This document shows positions 1-6,516 of a DNA stretch of 31,801 bases, one piece after another. Location of the stretch: IMG/VR virus record IMGVR_UViG_3300009157_000036, positions 1-31,801 of that record. The stretch is one strand, 5' to 3'. Each line of letters starts with the position of its first letter. Positions within the stretch are counted from its first letter, which is position 1. The notes beneath the pieces were generated by a model. The model was not told where the DNA came from and made no database searches. It saw only the letters and a program-made list of their open reading frames with translations. Position numbers and translations under genes: made by a program. The stretch is from a virus.

Positions 1-256
1 CACCAAAGGAGTTCCTCTTACCAAAGGAGTTCCCCTCACCAAAGGAGTTCCACTCACCAAAGGAGTTCCACTCACCAAAGGAGTTCCCCTCACCAAAGGA
101 GTTCCTCTTACCAAAGGAGTTCCACTCACCAAAGGAGTTCCTCTTACCAAAGGAGTTAATATCAGAATAATCAGTAAAAGAAGGGCATTCTTTTATTCCG
201 TTTTCGTTTCTGATTAATTCATCAAATTCTTTCTGGGTAATTTTTTTAAGTTTCAT
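1..256 (-). CDS. Tandem NSFGxx hexapeptide-repeat protein (partial, C-terminus off window)
   Basis: An ATG at 256 opens a frame that stays open to the left edge (85 codons, no stop), so the C-terminus is missing. The first 33 residues are ordinary and charged (MKLKKITQKEFDELIRNENG...). From there the protein is a perfect run of hexapeptides with the core NSFG followed by KR, EW or EG; nine cores are visible. The 18-bp DNA period is exactly six codons, so the repeat is read in frame. I recall similar FG-containing hexapeptide proteins in Bacteroidetes prophages, but none has a function I can name. A repetitive solenoid or surface structure is inference. It lies about 15 bp downstream of the small gene ending at 272 and is probably co-transcribed with the XRE-regulator group. 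Confidence 0.8.
   Translation of the reverse strand, partial: MKLKKITQKEFDELIRNENGIKECPSFTDYSDINSFGKRNSFGEWNSFGKRNSFGEGNSFGEWNSFGEWNSFGEGNSFGKRNSFG
3..157. repeat. 18-bp tandem repeat, about 8.6 copies
   Basis: The unit ccaaaggagttcc + 5 variable bases (ctctta, ccctca or actca endings) recurs head-to-tail with no spacers at 3, 21, 39, 57, 75, 93, 111 and 129, plus a partial copy at 147-157. The first 13 bases are invariant and variation is confined to the part encoding residues 5-6 of each hexapeptide (KR, EW, EG). It is entirely within the coding frame of the gene starting at 256. Confidence 0.95.
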
Positions 257-271
257 TTGTTAATTTTTAAT

Positions 272-433
272 TTAATTCAAATATTTAAAATAAGAAAATT
301 TTCTCTTTCTGATAATTCTCTCATAAAACTGAAGCATCGGAGAATGATTAATCAAATCCAAATATTTCAAAGTGATCGAATTAATCTCATTCTTTGATTT
401 TGAGCCTTCCAGGGAAAGGAGAATTGAAGTCAT
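272..433 (-). CDS. Small hypothetical protein, 53 aa
   Basis: ATG at 433-431 overlaps the TAA of the preceding gene by one base (TAATG), a classic translational-coupling arrangement, and the frame runs 53 codons to TAA at 274-272. The product starts MTSILLSLEGSKSKNEIN and ends in a basic tail (RIIRKRKFSYFKYLN). No family recognised. Support is the tight coupling and the fact that it fills the space between its neighbours; the sequence alone would not prove it is coding. Confidence 0.5.
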   Translation of the reverse strand: MTSILLSLEGSKSKNEINSITLKYLDLINHSPMLQFYERIIRKRKFSYFKYLN

Positions 434-615
434 TATTCTTTTATATTTTTGGCAACCAAATACAGACCTTCTTTAAATATCTGATCGCAAATTTCCGAGT
501 TAGTTAATGTAACTCCAATAGATTCATTATAAAGAAAATATTTTTTGAGTAATATATTATCCTCTCTGGATACCTGAATTACCCTCCCTGCTTTGTTTTT
601 TTTATTCTTTGCCAT
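433..615 (-). CDS. Small basic hypothetical protein, 60 aa
   Basis: ATG at 615. The N-terminus is lysine-rich (MAKNKKNKAGRVIQVS) and is followed by a helical stretch (REDNILLKKYFL...) and SEICDQIFKEGLYLVAKN. The strand-then-two-helices layout and basic start would suit a ribbon-helix-helix DNA-binding protein, but that is inference; no signature motif is clear. It is the first gene after the promoter/operator candidate at 638-674, downstream of the XRE gene, and overlaps the next small gene by one base. Confidence 0.55.
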   Translation of the reverse strand: MAKNKKNKAGRVIQVSREDNILLKKYFLYNESIGVTLTNSEICDQIFKEGLYLVAKNIKE

Positions 616-637
616 TTGTTTTAATTATTAATATTTA

Positions 638-674
638 CAAATATAGTATTAATTATATTATTAATAATAGTATT
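638..674 (-). promoter_or_regulatory. Candidate promoter with repeated AATACTAT operator-like boxes
   Basis: On the minus strand TATATTTG (645-638) matches the Bacteroidetes -7 consensus TAnnTTTG, about 23 bases before the ATG at 615. Two identical 8-mers AATACTAT lie at 650-643 (overlapping the -7 box) and 674-667 (near where a -33 element would sit), 24 bp apart, about two helical turns. No good -33 TTTG is visible. The adjacent XRE repressor is the obvious candidate binder; this is inference. Confidence 0.35.
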
Positions 675-693
675 TTATAATTATTTTTTAACA

Positions 694-906
694 TCACTGG
701 AATTTTACCTTTAAACCCAAAGTTTCAACTATCTTTAAAAAGGTTGTCATAGTGATCTCTCTTTCGCCAGACAGTACCCATTTGAGTTGTTCCCTCGTGA
801 TGCCTGAGCGTGATGCGAGTTCAGACCGATTCATTTCTTTCTGTTTCATCACTTCGATTAATTGAAGTCCGATCTGCTGCCGAACTTCCTTGATTGATTG
901 TTTCAT
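694..906 (-). CDS. XRE/Cro-type helix-turn-helix regulator, 70 aa
   Basis: A single HTH_3 (XRE/Cro-CI) domain fills the protein. The five-helix core spans about residues 9-65, with the recognition region around NRSELASRSGITREQLKWVLSG (25-46), followed by a helix MTTFLKIVETLGLKV typical of the family. There is no oligomerisation or autoprotease domain, so it resembles a small Cro-like repressor or an antitoxin-like HTH. It overlaps no neighbour, starts two bases before the preceding stop, and lies directly upstream of the AATACTAT-bearing promoter candidate at 638-674. Likely role: control of the small-gene group at the left end; no toxin partner is recognisable. Confidence 0.8.
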   Translation of the reverse strand: MKQSIKEVRQQIGLQLIEVMKQKEMNRSELASRSGITREQLKWVLSGEREITMTTFLKIVETLGLKVKFQ

Positions 907-907
907 T

Positions 908-1174
908 TTATTTTATTTTTTTAATAACTTCACTCTCAATATAGTCTTTAACTTCTAAAGCCAGGTCTTCATCTTGGCATCTTTCTCTCACAATAAAAAG
1001 TGTGTCGGTAAAGTAGTCTGACGGATTGATATTTATTCCCTTTTCAAAAGTCATATCATCTACATAGTCAGAGATTATAGACTCTAACCAACCTTCGTTT
1101 TCTGTTTTAAATTGTTCTAGTTTTTTCATGTCGTTTAGTTTTTGATTACTACCCCTTACGGGGTTTCGGCTCAT
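908..1174 (-). CDS. Acidic hypothetical protein, 88 aa (or 73 aa from an internal start)
   Basis: Frame open from ATG 1174; an internal ATG at 1129 (MKKLEQFKTENEGW) is an equally plausible start because the first 15 residues look less conserved in character. The body is acidic and helical (ESIISDYVDDMTFEKG...DEDLALEVKDYIESEVIKKIK). Its stop is one base from the start of the XRE gene, indicating an operon. It is not a recognisable toxin and I do not know the family. Confidence 0.55.
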   Translation of the reverse strand: MSRNPVRGSNQKLNDMKKLEQFKTENEGWLESIISDYVDDMTFEKGININPSDYFTDTLFIVRERCQDEDLALEVKDYIESEVIKKIK

Positions 1175-1195
1175 AAAACCTCATCAGGTAATCTT

Positions 1196-1375
1196 TTAAA
1201 TTTCTTCTGGTTTTATATCATTTCTCAAATAAATTGATTTGATAAAATCAAACCCGGAATCTTTTTTTGCTTCATTTTTCGATTTAGAAACTACAAATTT
1301 TGTTTTCATTTCGAGCGAATAGTTACCACTCATACGGCCAATCACTTCATAAACTTTTGTTTTCATGTTTTTCAT
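1196..1375 (-). CDS. Small hypothetical protein, 59 aa
   Basis: ATG at 1375 (or in-frame ATG at 1366) runs to TAA at 1198-1196. The product begins MKNMKTKVYEVIGRMSGNYSLEMKTKF and contains a lysine-rich middle. The strand-rich, then helical pattern and low-complexity-free composition look coding. It is the first gene after the late-operon terminator at 1484-1515 and precedes the XRE operon. No family recognised. Any promoter must lie in the AT-rich 1376-1483 stretch, where I see no full consensus match (closest is TTTATTTG around 1429). Confidence 0.55.
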   Translation of the reverse strand: MKNMKTKVYEVIGRMSGNYSLEMKTKFVVSKSKNEAKKDSGFDFIKSIYLRNDIKPEEI

Positions 1376-1483
1376 TTTTGATTATGAAGTAAAGATAAGC
1401 ACTATATTTTAATCTACCAAATAAATAGTCAATTATTTTAGTCATTTTAACATTATTTAACATATGAAGATATTTATATATAT

Positions 1484-1515
1484 AAAAAAAGGCGAGGCCA
1501 ACCCATGACCCCGCC
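1484..1515 (-). terminator. Intrinsic terminator of the head/lysis operon
   Basis: Reading the minus strand, GGCGGGG (1515-1509), an 11-base loop and CCTCGCC (1497-1491) form a 7-bp stem that is perfect in RNA (one G-U pair), followed directly by seven T (1490-1484). On the plus strand the G-U becomes an A-C mismatch and no T-run follows, so it acts leftwards. It sits about 60 bases after the spanin-like gene and before the small-gene group. Confidence 0.85.
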
Positions 1516-1575
1516 CAAAACTAACCAATGAAAACTAAAAACTATGAAAAACTAAACAAAAGCCCTGATTAAAAT

Positions 1576-2085
1576 TTATTTAAAAATCTTAAATAAGACA
1601 AATAATATGACAGCCAAAACACTTCCCAAAAAGATAAACGTGCAAAATTTATAAAAACCTGGTATGTACTTTTCAGGCTCCGGACTGATAACCAATTTTT
1701 CATAAAGTGTTTGCCAGTGGTAAGCTTCTTTAATCGCATTGTCAAGTCTTTTTTCAATCGTTGTATCTTTTTGAATTAACTCTAATTTTATATTTGGGAA
1801 AGACCACCAGGCAGATGCTTTTGCAAGAGATGTTTCTGCATATACTTTTTTAGGGGCATACCCGGGAACCTCCGGACAGGGAATCAAAATTGAATCAATA
1901 ATATTTTCTCCGGGTAAATTAATAAATATTATCGTGTCCTTAAAGATAATCGAATCTTTTACAGTGATTATGCGTAGCGTGTCATGTGTGTGGGGAAACT
2001 TGTTATTGCAAGCCCTTTGTGTCACGCAAGACGAAAGTGCCGCAAAAGCGATTACAATAAGAATTAAAAGGTATCTATTTTTCAT
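1576..2085 (-). CDS. Lipoprotein with C-terminal membrane anchor, candidate unimolecular spanin
   Basis: From ATG 2085 (a GTG lies one codon upstream) the 169-aa product has a lipoprotein signal (YLLILIVIAFAALSSC; lipobox ALSSC, Cys20), a roughly 125-residue periplasmic region with strand-rich DTLRIITVKDSIIFKDTII and a helical section around 105-132, and one C-terminal transmembrane segment (about 145-166, CTFIFLGSVLAVILFVLF). An outer-membrane lipoprotein end plus an inner-membrane end in one chain is the architecture of phage T1-type u-spanins, which fuse the two membranes in the last lysis step. Position as the last gene of a lysis cassette supports this. Sequence homology to known spanins is not evident to me, so the call rests on topology and context. 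Confidence 0.7.
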   Translation of the reverse strand: MKNRYLLILIVIAFAALSSCVTQRACNNKFPHTHDTLRIITVKDSIIFKDTIIFINLPGENIIDSILIPCPEVPGYAPKKVYAETSLAKASAWWSFPNIKLELIQKDTTIEKRLDNAIKEAYHWQTLYEKLVISPEPEKYIPGFYKFCTFIFLGSVLAVILFVLFKIFK

Positions 2086-2284
2086 CACTGGTAAATTTTG
2101 TCGCTCCTTTGAGAGTGACGATTAATATTGTCATCCAAAAAGTTATCCATAACTTTTTATCTTCAGCTATTGGTAATGTTACCACGGCTCCCATGTAGAG
2201 GGGCAATGTATATAAAAAAAAGTCAGCAATTGCCTTCCATTTTTTATTGCTCGGTTTGCTTAAATTTTCTAAACTAAGTTTCAT
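2075..2284 (-). CDS. Small two-TM protein, candidate holin, 69 aa
   Basis: ATG at 2284 overlaps the preceding stop (ATGA). A basic amphipathic N-terminus (NLSKPSNKKWKAI) leads into two hydrophobic segments, about residues 21-41 (ADFFLYTLPLYMGAVVTLPIA) and 46-62 (LWITFWMTILIVTLKGAT), with a short charged loop AEDKK and a hydrophilic tail. Two TM segments in under 75 residues next to an endolysin fits a class II-like holin. An in-between possibility is an antiholin partner of the 56-aa protein just upstream. It overlaps the spanin-like gene by 11-14 bases. Confidence 0.6.
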   Translation of the reverse strand: MKLSLENLSKPSNKKWKAIADFFLYTLPLYMGAVVTLPIAEDKKLWITFWMTILIVTLKGATKFTSDEK

Positions 2285-2451
2285 GCCTTTAATTTTTTTA
2301 AGTAAAACTTATAACATTCAATTGCCGACCAGAAGAAGCCGACCGAGGCAGCACCCTGAAACCATCCGTTAAAGAATAGAAATAAAAGGATACTTAACAC
2401 AAATAGCATCCAACGAAAATGTAAATAAACAAATGCAAGTAATTTTTTCAT
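2281..2451 (-). CDS. Small membrane protein, candidate holin or antiholin, 56 aa
   Basis: ATG at 2451 is one base after the endolysin stop, and its TGA overlaps the next ATG as ATGA, so it is embedded in a coupled cassette. The product (MKKLLAFVYLHFRWMLFVLS...) has a strong hydrophobic segment at about 14-28 (WMLFVLSILLFLFFN) preceded by a weaker one and followed by a second moderately hydrophobic stretch (GAASVGFFWSAIECYKFYL), then a lysine-rich C-terminus. Composition and location suggest a pore-forming or regulatory lysis protein. Too short to recognise a family. Confidence 0.6.
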   Translation of the reverse strand: MKKLLAFVYLHFRWMLFVLSILLFLFFNGWFQGAASVGFFWSAIECYKFYLKKLKA

Positions 2452-2452
2452 A

Positions 2453-2872
2453 TCAATTTGGTATTATTTCGAAATGCCCACTATCCCAGAATTTTGTATC
2501 ATCAATATCAGAATTCATATTCCAGTCGATTCCCGGACGTATGTGATGTTTCATAATTCCCTGAGCAAATAGCTCTTCTGCAAGACCAATAACCTGGCCG
2601 GCAAAATAAGCTGATTGTAACTTCGACCAATCAATCCCGGTACTTTCATAAGGTGCCAGATCAACAGCTAATGAAGGCTCAGTGTTATGTTTAGAGTTTG
2701 GCCATTGCAAAGTTGATTTCTTTTCTTTAAAAGCTTTGTTCTGATCATCTTCGCCCCTGTGACCACATACGACTGTAAAATCATAACGTTTAATTAATCG
2801 GTTACAAAGGATCTGCAAATCAGAATGACAGGCCTTTAATCGCTCTTTGCTTGTTCCTGAAAAATGGTTCAT
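2453..2872 (-). CDS. M15-family peptidase endolysin (L-Ala-D-Glu/D-Ala-D-Ala type)
   Basis: 139-aa soluble enzyme with the M15 (VanY-like) zinc-peptidase signature: SKHNTEPSLAVDLAPY (His62 and Asp71 as metal ligands) and a C-terminal WDSGHFE (Asp130 catalytic acid, His133 metal ligand). The N-terminal helix and VVCGHRGEDDQNKAF match the T5-endolysin-like subgroup that cleaves peptide stems in peptidoglycan. There is no signal peptide, so release depends on a holin; three small membrane proteins flank it. Its ATG overlaps the preceding stop (ATGA). Length is normal for the single-domain family. Confidence 0.9.
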   Translation of the reverse strand: MNHFSGTSKERLKACHSDLQILCNRLIKRYDFTVVCGHRGEDDQNKAFKEKKSTLQWPNSKHNTEPSLAVDLAPYESTGIDWSKLQSAYFAGQVIGLAEELFAQGIMKHHIRPGIDWNMNSDIDDTKFWDSGHFEIIPN

Positions 2873-3120
2873 AATAATTTTAAAATTACTGATGTTATAA
2901 TAGTTGAAACACCAAATATCCCAGATATATAAATACCTGCACGTTGCCTTGCTGATAAACTTTCCTTTTCTTTATAATTGTCCACAGCTTTTAGTGATGC
3001 TTGAAATTTAATTAAATCTGTGATCACAACCGTCTGGGCTGAAACTACCTCAATAAGATTATCTAATTTTGTAAACAATGTTCCAAAATCCTTTTCATGT
3101 ATGCAATTATGTTCATTCAT
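2869..3120 (-). CDS. Small protein with C-terminal TM, XhlA-like lysis accessory candidate
   Basis: 83 aa: a hydrophilic helical N-terminus (FGTLFTKLDNLIEVVSAQTVVITDLIKFQ) of coiled-coil character, a charged linker (NYKEKESLSARQRAG) and a single C-terminal hydrophobic helix (about 63-83, IYISGIFGVSTIITSVILKLL). This amphipathic-helix-plus-C-terminal-TM plan is shared with haemolysin XhlA-type proteins that accompany holins in other phages. It overlaps the endolysin start by 4 bases (ATGA). Function is inferred from layout and context. Confidence 0.6.
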   Translation of the reverse strand: MNEHNCIHEKDFGTLFTKLDNLIEVVSAQTVVITDLIKFQASLKAVDNYKEKESLSARQRAGIYISGIFGVSTIITSVILKLL

Positions 3121-3123
3121 ATT

Positions 3124-3282
3124 TTACTTGTTTAAAAACTTTTTCTCAACTCTACTGATAATCTTATTAATGTATTTTTCAGACCTTCCCTTTAGTATAG
3201 ATTCAAAATACGACTTGTTATTCGAGACAAACCCATCTCTTTGATCTGCCAAGTATTGATTATATAATTTTTCAAAAGTCAT
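3124..3282 (-). CDS. Small basic hypothetical protein, 52 aa
   Basis: ATG at 3282 follows directly on the stop of the 800-aa tail protein (zero gap), and TAA at 3126-3124 precedes the next gene by 3 bases. The product, MTFEKLYNQYLADQRDGFVS then a helical basic C-terminus (GRSEKYINKIISRVEKKFLNK), is soluble. No family known. It could be a small chaperone or accessory of the adjacent tail-fibre protein; that is only positional inference. Confidence 0.6.
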   Translation of the reverse strand: MTFEKLYNQYLADQRDGFVSNNKSYFESILKGRSEKYINKIISRVEKKFLNK

Positions 3283-5685
3283 TTAACTTATTACACTTGG
3301 TTTAATTAATAGGGTTGAGCCTTTTGGAAAATTATGTACTGTTTCACCATCTTCGTTACACCAAAACATGTAGTATCCATTTGCCATTTTACCACGACAA
3401 GTATATGTGCCATAACCACCTACTGCCGGATTAACAACTAATTGCGGAAATTTCCTTGTGATGAAATTCTGCATATCTCTTGAAAATGTTATTGTATCGT
3501 CTCCTGCCGTAGCTCCGTGACAGAAAATATAGTATCCATCAAGATCAACCAAATGTTGTCCGAAATCTGATGCAAATATTCTGACTTGATTTGTCGCTAT
3601 ATTAGCAATGTCACTCTTTAGTGATCTTCTTATTCCAATATTTGCGGCTGTTGTCCTTTCACCTGCGATATAAAAATAATCATTGTCAAATACCATACCG
3701 ACATGTTCCCAAACTGATGCCGCCGTTCCCTTGCCTATACTTGTAAATGTCCACACTCCCGTACCTCCGTCTCTTGTGCCAGACATCATATTTTGCTTAT
3801 CCGCATCATCATCACCAGTGCCAACATAAAAAGCATCAGTGTCTGGATCGTAGTTAAAATAATGCACATGCCGACAAATCAATACAGGAGCAGTAACTCC
3901 AAATAAATAAACACTTTTAATGTTAACCCCACCATCTGTCGTTTCCCAAAGATTTATATTAACATCAACGGAAGTACCGCTTGTTGCGTAAGTTCCCCAA
4001 GTATGAAGTTTAACTCCATTGTGTGTTACCTCTCTAAAATCGGTACACCAAGGTCTAAAATTCTGAAGTGTTCCTGCAACAAAAGGATTTCCATCTGCAC
4101 CCGTTACGGTTGATTCTTGATAAGTAGCAAGATTATCATCTGAATAATAGGTTTTTGTTGAATCACAAAACATTATGTTCCCATTATCAAAAATGAATCC
4201 ATAATCAACTAAATCTAAAGTTGTTACTAATGTTATCGGATAAGTTACCCCGCCATCTAAACTTAATGATAAAGTATGGACATCATTAAATTTTAAAACC
4301 TTGAGCCCATTTATTGCGACAATGTGAGTATCTGTAAGAACATCAAATTTTAATAGTGTTGTTTCTCCGCTATAAATAATTGGCTTGTCATAATCCGTCC
4401 CTGCTTTGTTAGTTGCATAGATATAAAAATCTGTTAAAATCCTATTTGTAATCTTACTAAATCTCAACCCTCTATATGCAGAATGAAATATATTTGATAA
4501 TAATAGATTATACATTTCTGTTGCATGTATCCAACTCACATTCGCAGAATTATAAAAATATTTTAAATCTGTCCTTCTGGCAAGATAAGAACACATAAAA
4601 GTATTTGATCTATCCACTCCTGTAACCGGGATATAACTATCAGCAAGATTATGACCTGTTGAGGATACTGGATTATTTTCAGCTACTGTAAAACCTGATG
4701 GCACTACCGTTGATGGTACTCCGGCAGATTTATAAGGAATCTGAATATCTTGTGAGCCAACTTTTGTATAGCGAGTATAACCAATCTCCAAAGACTGTCT
4801 TGACCCATTTAAATCATATTTTTTCTTTGTTGCTTTAAGTAAATTAACACCTGTTAAATGTCTCCCTGCTATGTATTCATAAATTACATTATCATCTTTT
4901 AACCTGCAATCAGTATAAAAAGTAGCACCGGCAACACTACCTCCTGCCATTATTGTATCTACCTGATTTGAAGTTAATATAAAAGGAAATATATAAGCGT
5001 CAGAATGAGAAGATAGTGCAATTTTTTGAAATCCCGTACCCGCATCATTACCCGTTCCTATACAAAATTCAAAAGCATTATCCATTTGAGCAAGATTCCC
5101 TGTATATGACGTATCAACACCTTCTTGAACGTTATTCACAAGTAAACTTATTTTCTTTTGCGTTGTATTTACTTTCATTGTTAACCACATCCAAGGTGAA
5201 CCGCCTGCTGAAAAATCGGTAGTCCCTGACAATGTGATAACTCCACCCGATGATCTTAACTGCGCAAAAAGTATGCCTGTAGTAATATTTACACCTATCC
5301 CATAAAGACCAACAATAGCAGATGTAGTTAGTTTGCCAATTAAATATCTTATTGCAGTTTTATTTGTCGTCTCTGATTTACATTTATGAATAAGTGTAAA
5401 ACCTGTATCCCCTCCCGGCGTAGCAGGATTAACTCCAAGATTATTAACTATGTCTAAAGCACCAAGATCAGCAACATAGGCATATTCATTGCCTGTTGGC
5501 TTGTAAAGATATGGCAGTTGGATTGGAGCAGAAGCACCACCAAGGGAATCAATCATGTTTAGTCCACTTCGGGAAGTAAACCATTGTGTTGGTGTTTCTC
5601 CTCCAAGTGGTTTCTGTGGAGTCCATGACGAACTGCCGGAAGAAGATCCTATTTTTAATCCACCTATGCCAAGTCGAATTCCCAT
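3283..5685 (-). CDS. Tail fibre/tail-spike-like receptor-binding candidate, 800 aa
   Basis: Large beta-rich protein. It starts with a glycine/serine-rich collar (MGIRLGIGGLKIGSSSGSSS), followed by a probable concanavalin/LamG-like beta-sandwich (about 90-245, including WMWLTMKVNTTQKKISLLVNN), a linker, and a C-terminal region (about 360-790) resembling a sialidase-type beta-propeller. Three Asp-box-like motifs (S/T-x-D-G-G-x-x) occur at about 475-482, 582-588 and 636-643. No obvious catalytic set can be assigned, so glycan binding is safer than hydrolysis. Its place immediately before the lysis genes and after the head module is typical for adsorption proteins. Confidence 0.65.
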   Translation of the reverse strand: MGIRLGIGGLKIGSSSGSSSWTPQKPLGGETPTQWFTSRSGLNMIDSLGGASAPIQLPYLYKPTGNEYAYVADLGALDIVNNLGVNPATPGGDTGFTLIHKCKSETTNKTAIRYLIGKLTTSAIVGLYGIGVNITTGILFAQLRSSGGVITLSGTTDFSAGGSPWMWLTMKVNTTQKKISLLVNNVQEGVDTSYTGNLAQMDNAFEFCIGTGNDAGTGFQKIALSSHSDAYIFPFILTSNQVDTIMAGGSVAGATFYTDCRLKDDNVIYEYIAGRHLTGVNLLKATKKKYDLNGSRQSLEIGYTRYTKVGSQDIQIPYKSAGVPSTVVPSGFTVAENNPVSSTGHNLADSYIPVTGVDRSNTFMCSYLARRTDLKYFYNSANVSWIHATEMYNLLLSNIFHSAYRGLRFSKITNRILTDFYIYATNKAGTDYDKPIIYSGETTLLKFDVLTDTHIVAINGLKVLKFNDVHTLSLSLDGGVTYPITLVTTLDLVDYGFIFDNGNIMFCDSTKTYYSDDNLATYQESTVTGADGNPFVAGTLQNFRPWCTDFREVTHNGVKLHTWGTYATSGTSVDVNINLWETTDGGVNIKSVYLFGVTAPVLICRHVHYFNYDPDTDAFYVGTGDDDADKQNMMSGTRDGGTGVWTFTSIGKGTAASVWEHVGMVFDNDYFYIAGERTTAANIGIRRSLKSDIANIATNQVRIFASDFGQHLVDLDGYYIFCHGATAGDDTITFSRDMQNFITRKFPQLVVNPAVGGYGTYTCRGKMANGYYMFWCNEDGETVHNFPKGSTLLIKPSVIS

Positions 5686-5695
5686 TTGTTAAAAA

Positions 5696-5953
5696 TTAAA
5701 CGCCATATCCAATATAAATCAGCACAGCCGTCGTTCCTGTCTTAAATATTTTTCTGCAAATCTCCGGGTTGTCGAATTTTGGAGATGCATCGAAAGCATC
5801 TATAACAGCCATATCATCAGCATCGTTTAAGGCACAATGTTTTATATTTCCAGCCGTCTGACAGCGGAAAAAGAATCCATTGTTATCTTCAAAATCCTGT
5901 GCAGAAACATCAATAAGTTTCTGAGAAATAATATTACCCATGTTTGTATTCAT
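5696..5953 (-). CDS. Conserved Bacteroidetes-phage small structural candidate, 85 aa
   Basis: 85 aa, compact and mixed alpha/beta, ending KFDNPEICRKIFKTGTTAVLIYIGYGV. This terminal pattern (FDNP...KIF.TGT.A..IY.GYGV) is one I recall from small proteins encoded next to tail-fibre genes in Bacteroidetes prophages, without a known function. The N-terminal MGNIISQKLIDVSAQDF could start at the internal ATG (residue 5). It lies between the adaptor-like protein and the tail-fibre gene. Confidence 0.6.
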   Translation of the reverse strand: MNTNMGNIISQKLIDVSAQDFEDNNGFFFRCQTAGNIKHCALNDADDMAVIDAFDASPKFDNPEICRKIFKTGTTAVLIYIGYGV

Positions 5954-5970
5954 AGTCTTTTAAATTAAGT

Positions 5971-6516
5971 TTAATCACCAATCATTTGTATTCTACCATT
6001 GTTTCCGCAAGAACTTCCACATACCCCATTTTGATTTTGCCATAAAGGATAGTTAGCATAATTGCGGTTTAAAAAAGTCTGTATCTCACATTTTATAGCA
6101 TCAGCCATTAACCGGGATTCCGTTTCAAGGCGTTGCACGACTTTATCACTTACAGGCGTTGATAGGTCACTATCTTTAACGACTATCCCGGCAGCGGTGT
6201 AATTAAATGGAGTCCGGTTTGTGAATCTTGCAAAAGCGTAATAAATGATGCAGTTTTTGAGTCCCTGAAAAAGATAAGTTTTTGACTGGTAAACATAACT
6301 CCCCCCGTCAAGTAGTAACTGATTAGCTGCCGAAATAGTTTGCGGAGATGTTGAAAACTGGGTGACTATCTCATCAAGCAAAGCATCACCTAACCAAACT
6401 TTTATATCAAATAATTCTGCTTCACTGACAAACTGTGGCCATGATGTCGAATTTTTGACACTATCGCAGACATATTTCAGCGACTGAAGATCGGTAAGAG
6501 TCACAAGCGAAATCAT
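5971..6516 (-). CDS. Head-tail adaptor-like protein (DUF6712-like), 181 aa
   Basis: The ATG overlaps the portal stop (ATGA), so it is translated with the portal. Features are an N-terminal helix set (LQSLKYVCDSVKNSTSWPQFVSEAELFDIKVWLGDALLDEI), a central hydrophobic helix (GLKNCIIYYAFARFTNRTPFNYTAAGIVVKDSDLSTPVSDK) and a helical end rich in Asn/Cys (CEIQTFLNRNYANYPLWQNQNGVCGSSCGNNGRIQ). The YYAFARF...GIVVKDSD pattern is what I recall of the DUF6712 family in Bacteroidetes phages, which sits where head-completion/adaptor proteins are found. The adaptor role is inferred. Confidence 0.6.
   Translation of the reverse strand: MISLVTLTDLQSLKYVCDSVKNSTSWPQFVSEAELFDIKVWLGDALLDEIVTQFSTSPQTISAANQLLLDGGSYVYQSKTYLFQGLKNCIIYYAFARFTNRTPFNYTAAGIVVKDSDLSTPVSDKVVQRLETESRLMADAIKCEIQTFLNRNYANYPLWQNQNGVCGSSCGNNGRIQMIGD

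Noticed and set aside
3-157. CRISPR or iteron array
   Set aside because: Units are contiguous without spacers, the period is exactly six codons, and the frame from ATG 256 is uninterrupted.
1517-1560. Plus-strand 13-codon ORF and aaaacta near-repeats after the late terminator
   Set aside because: Low-complexity AT-rich DNA with no supporting signal; too short to defend as a gene.
1569-1757. Minus-strand frame ending in a hydrophobic stretch within the spanin-like gene
   Set aside because: It is the +1 frame of the well-supported spanin-like gene, has no coupled start, and the hydrophobicity mirrors its T-rich DNA. An embedded Rz1-type gene was considered, but it lacks a lipobox.
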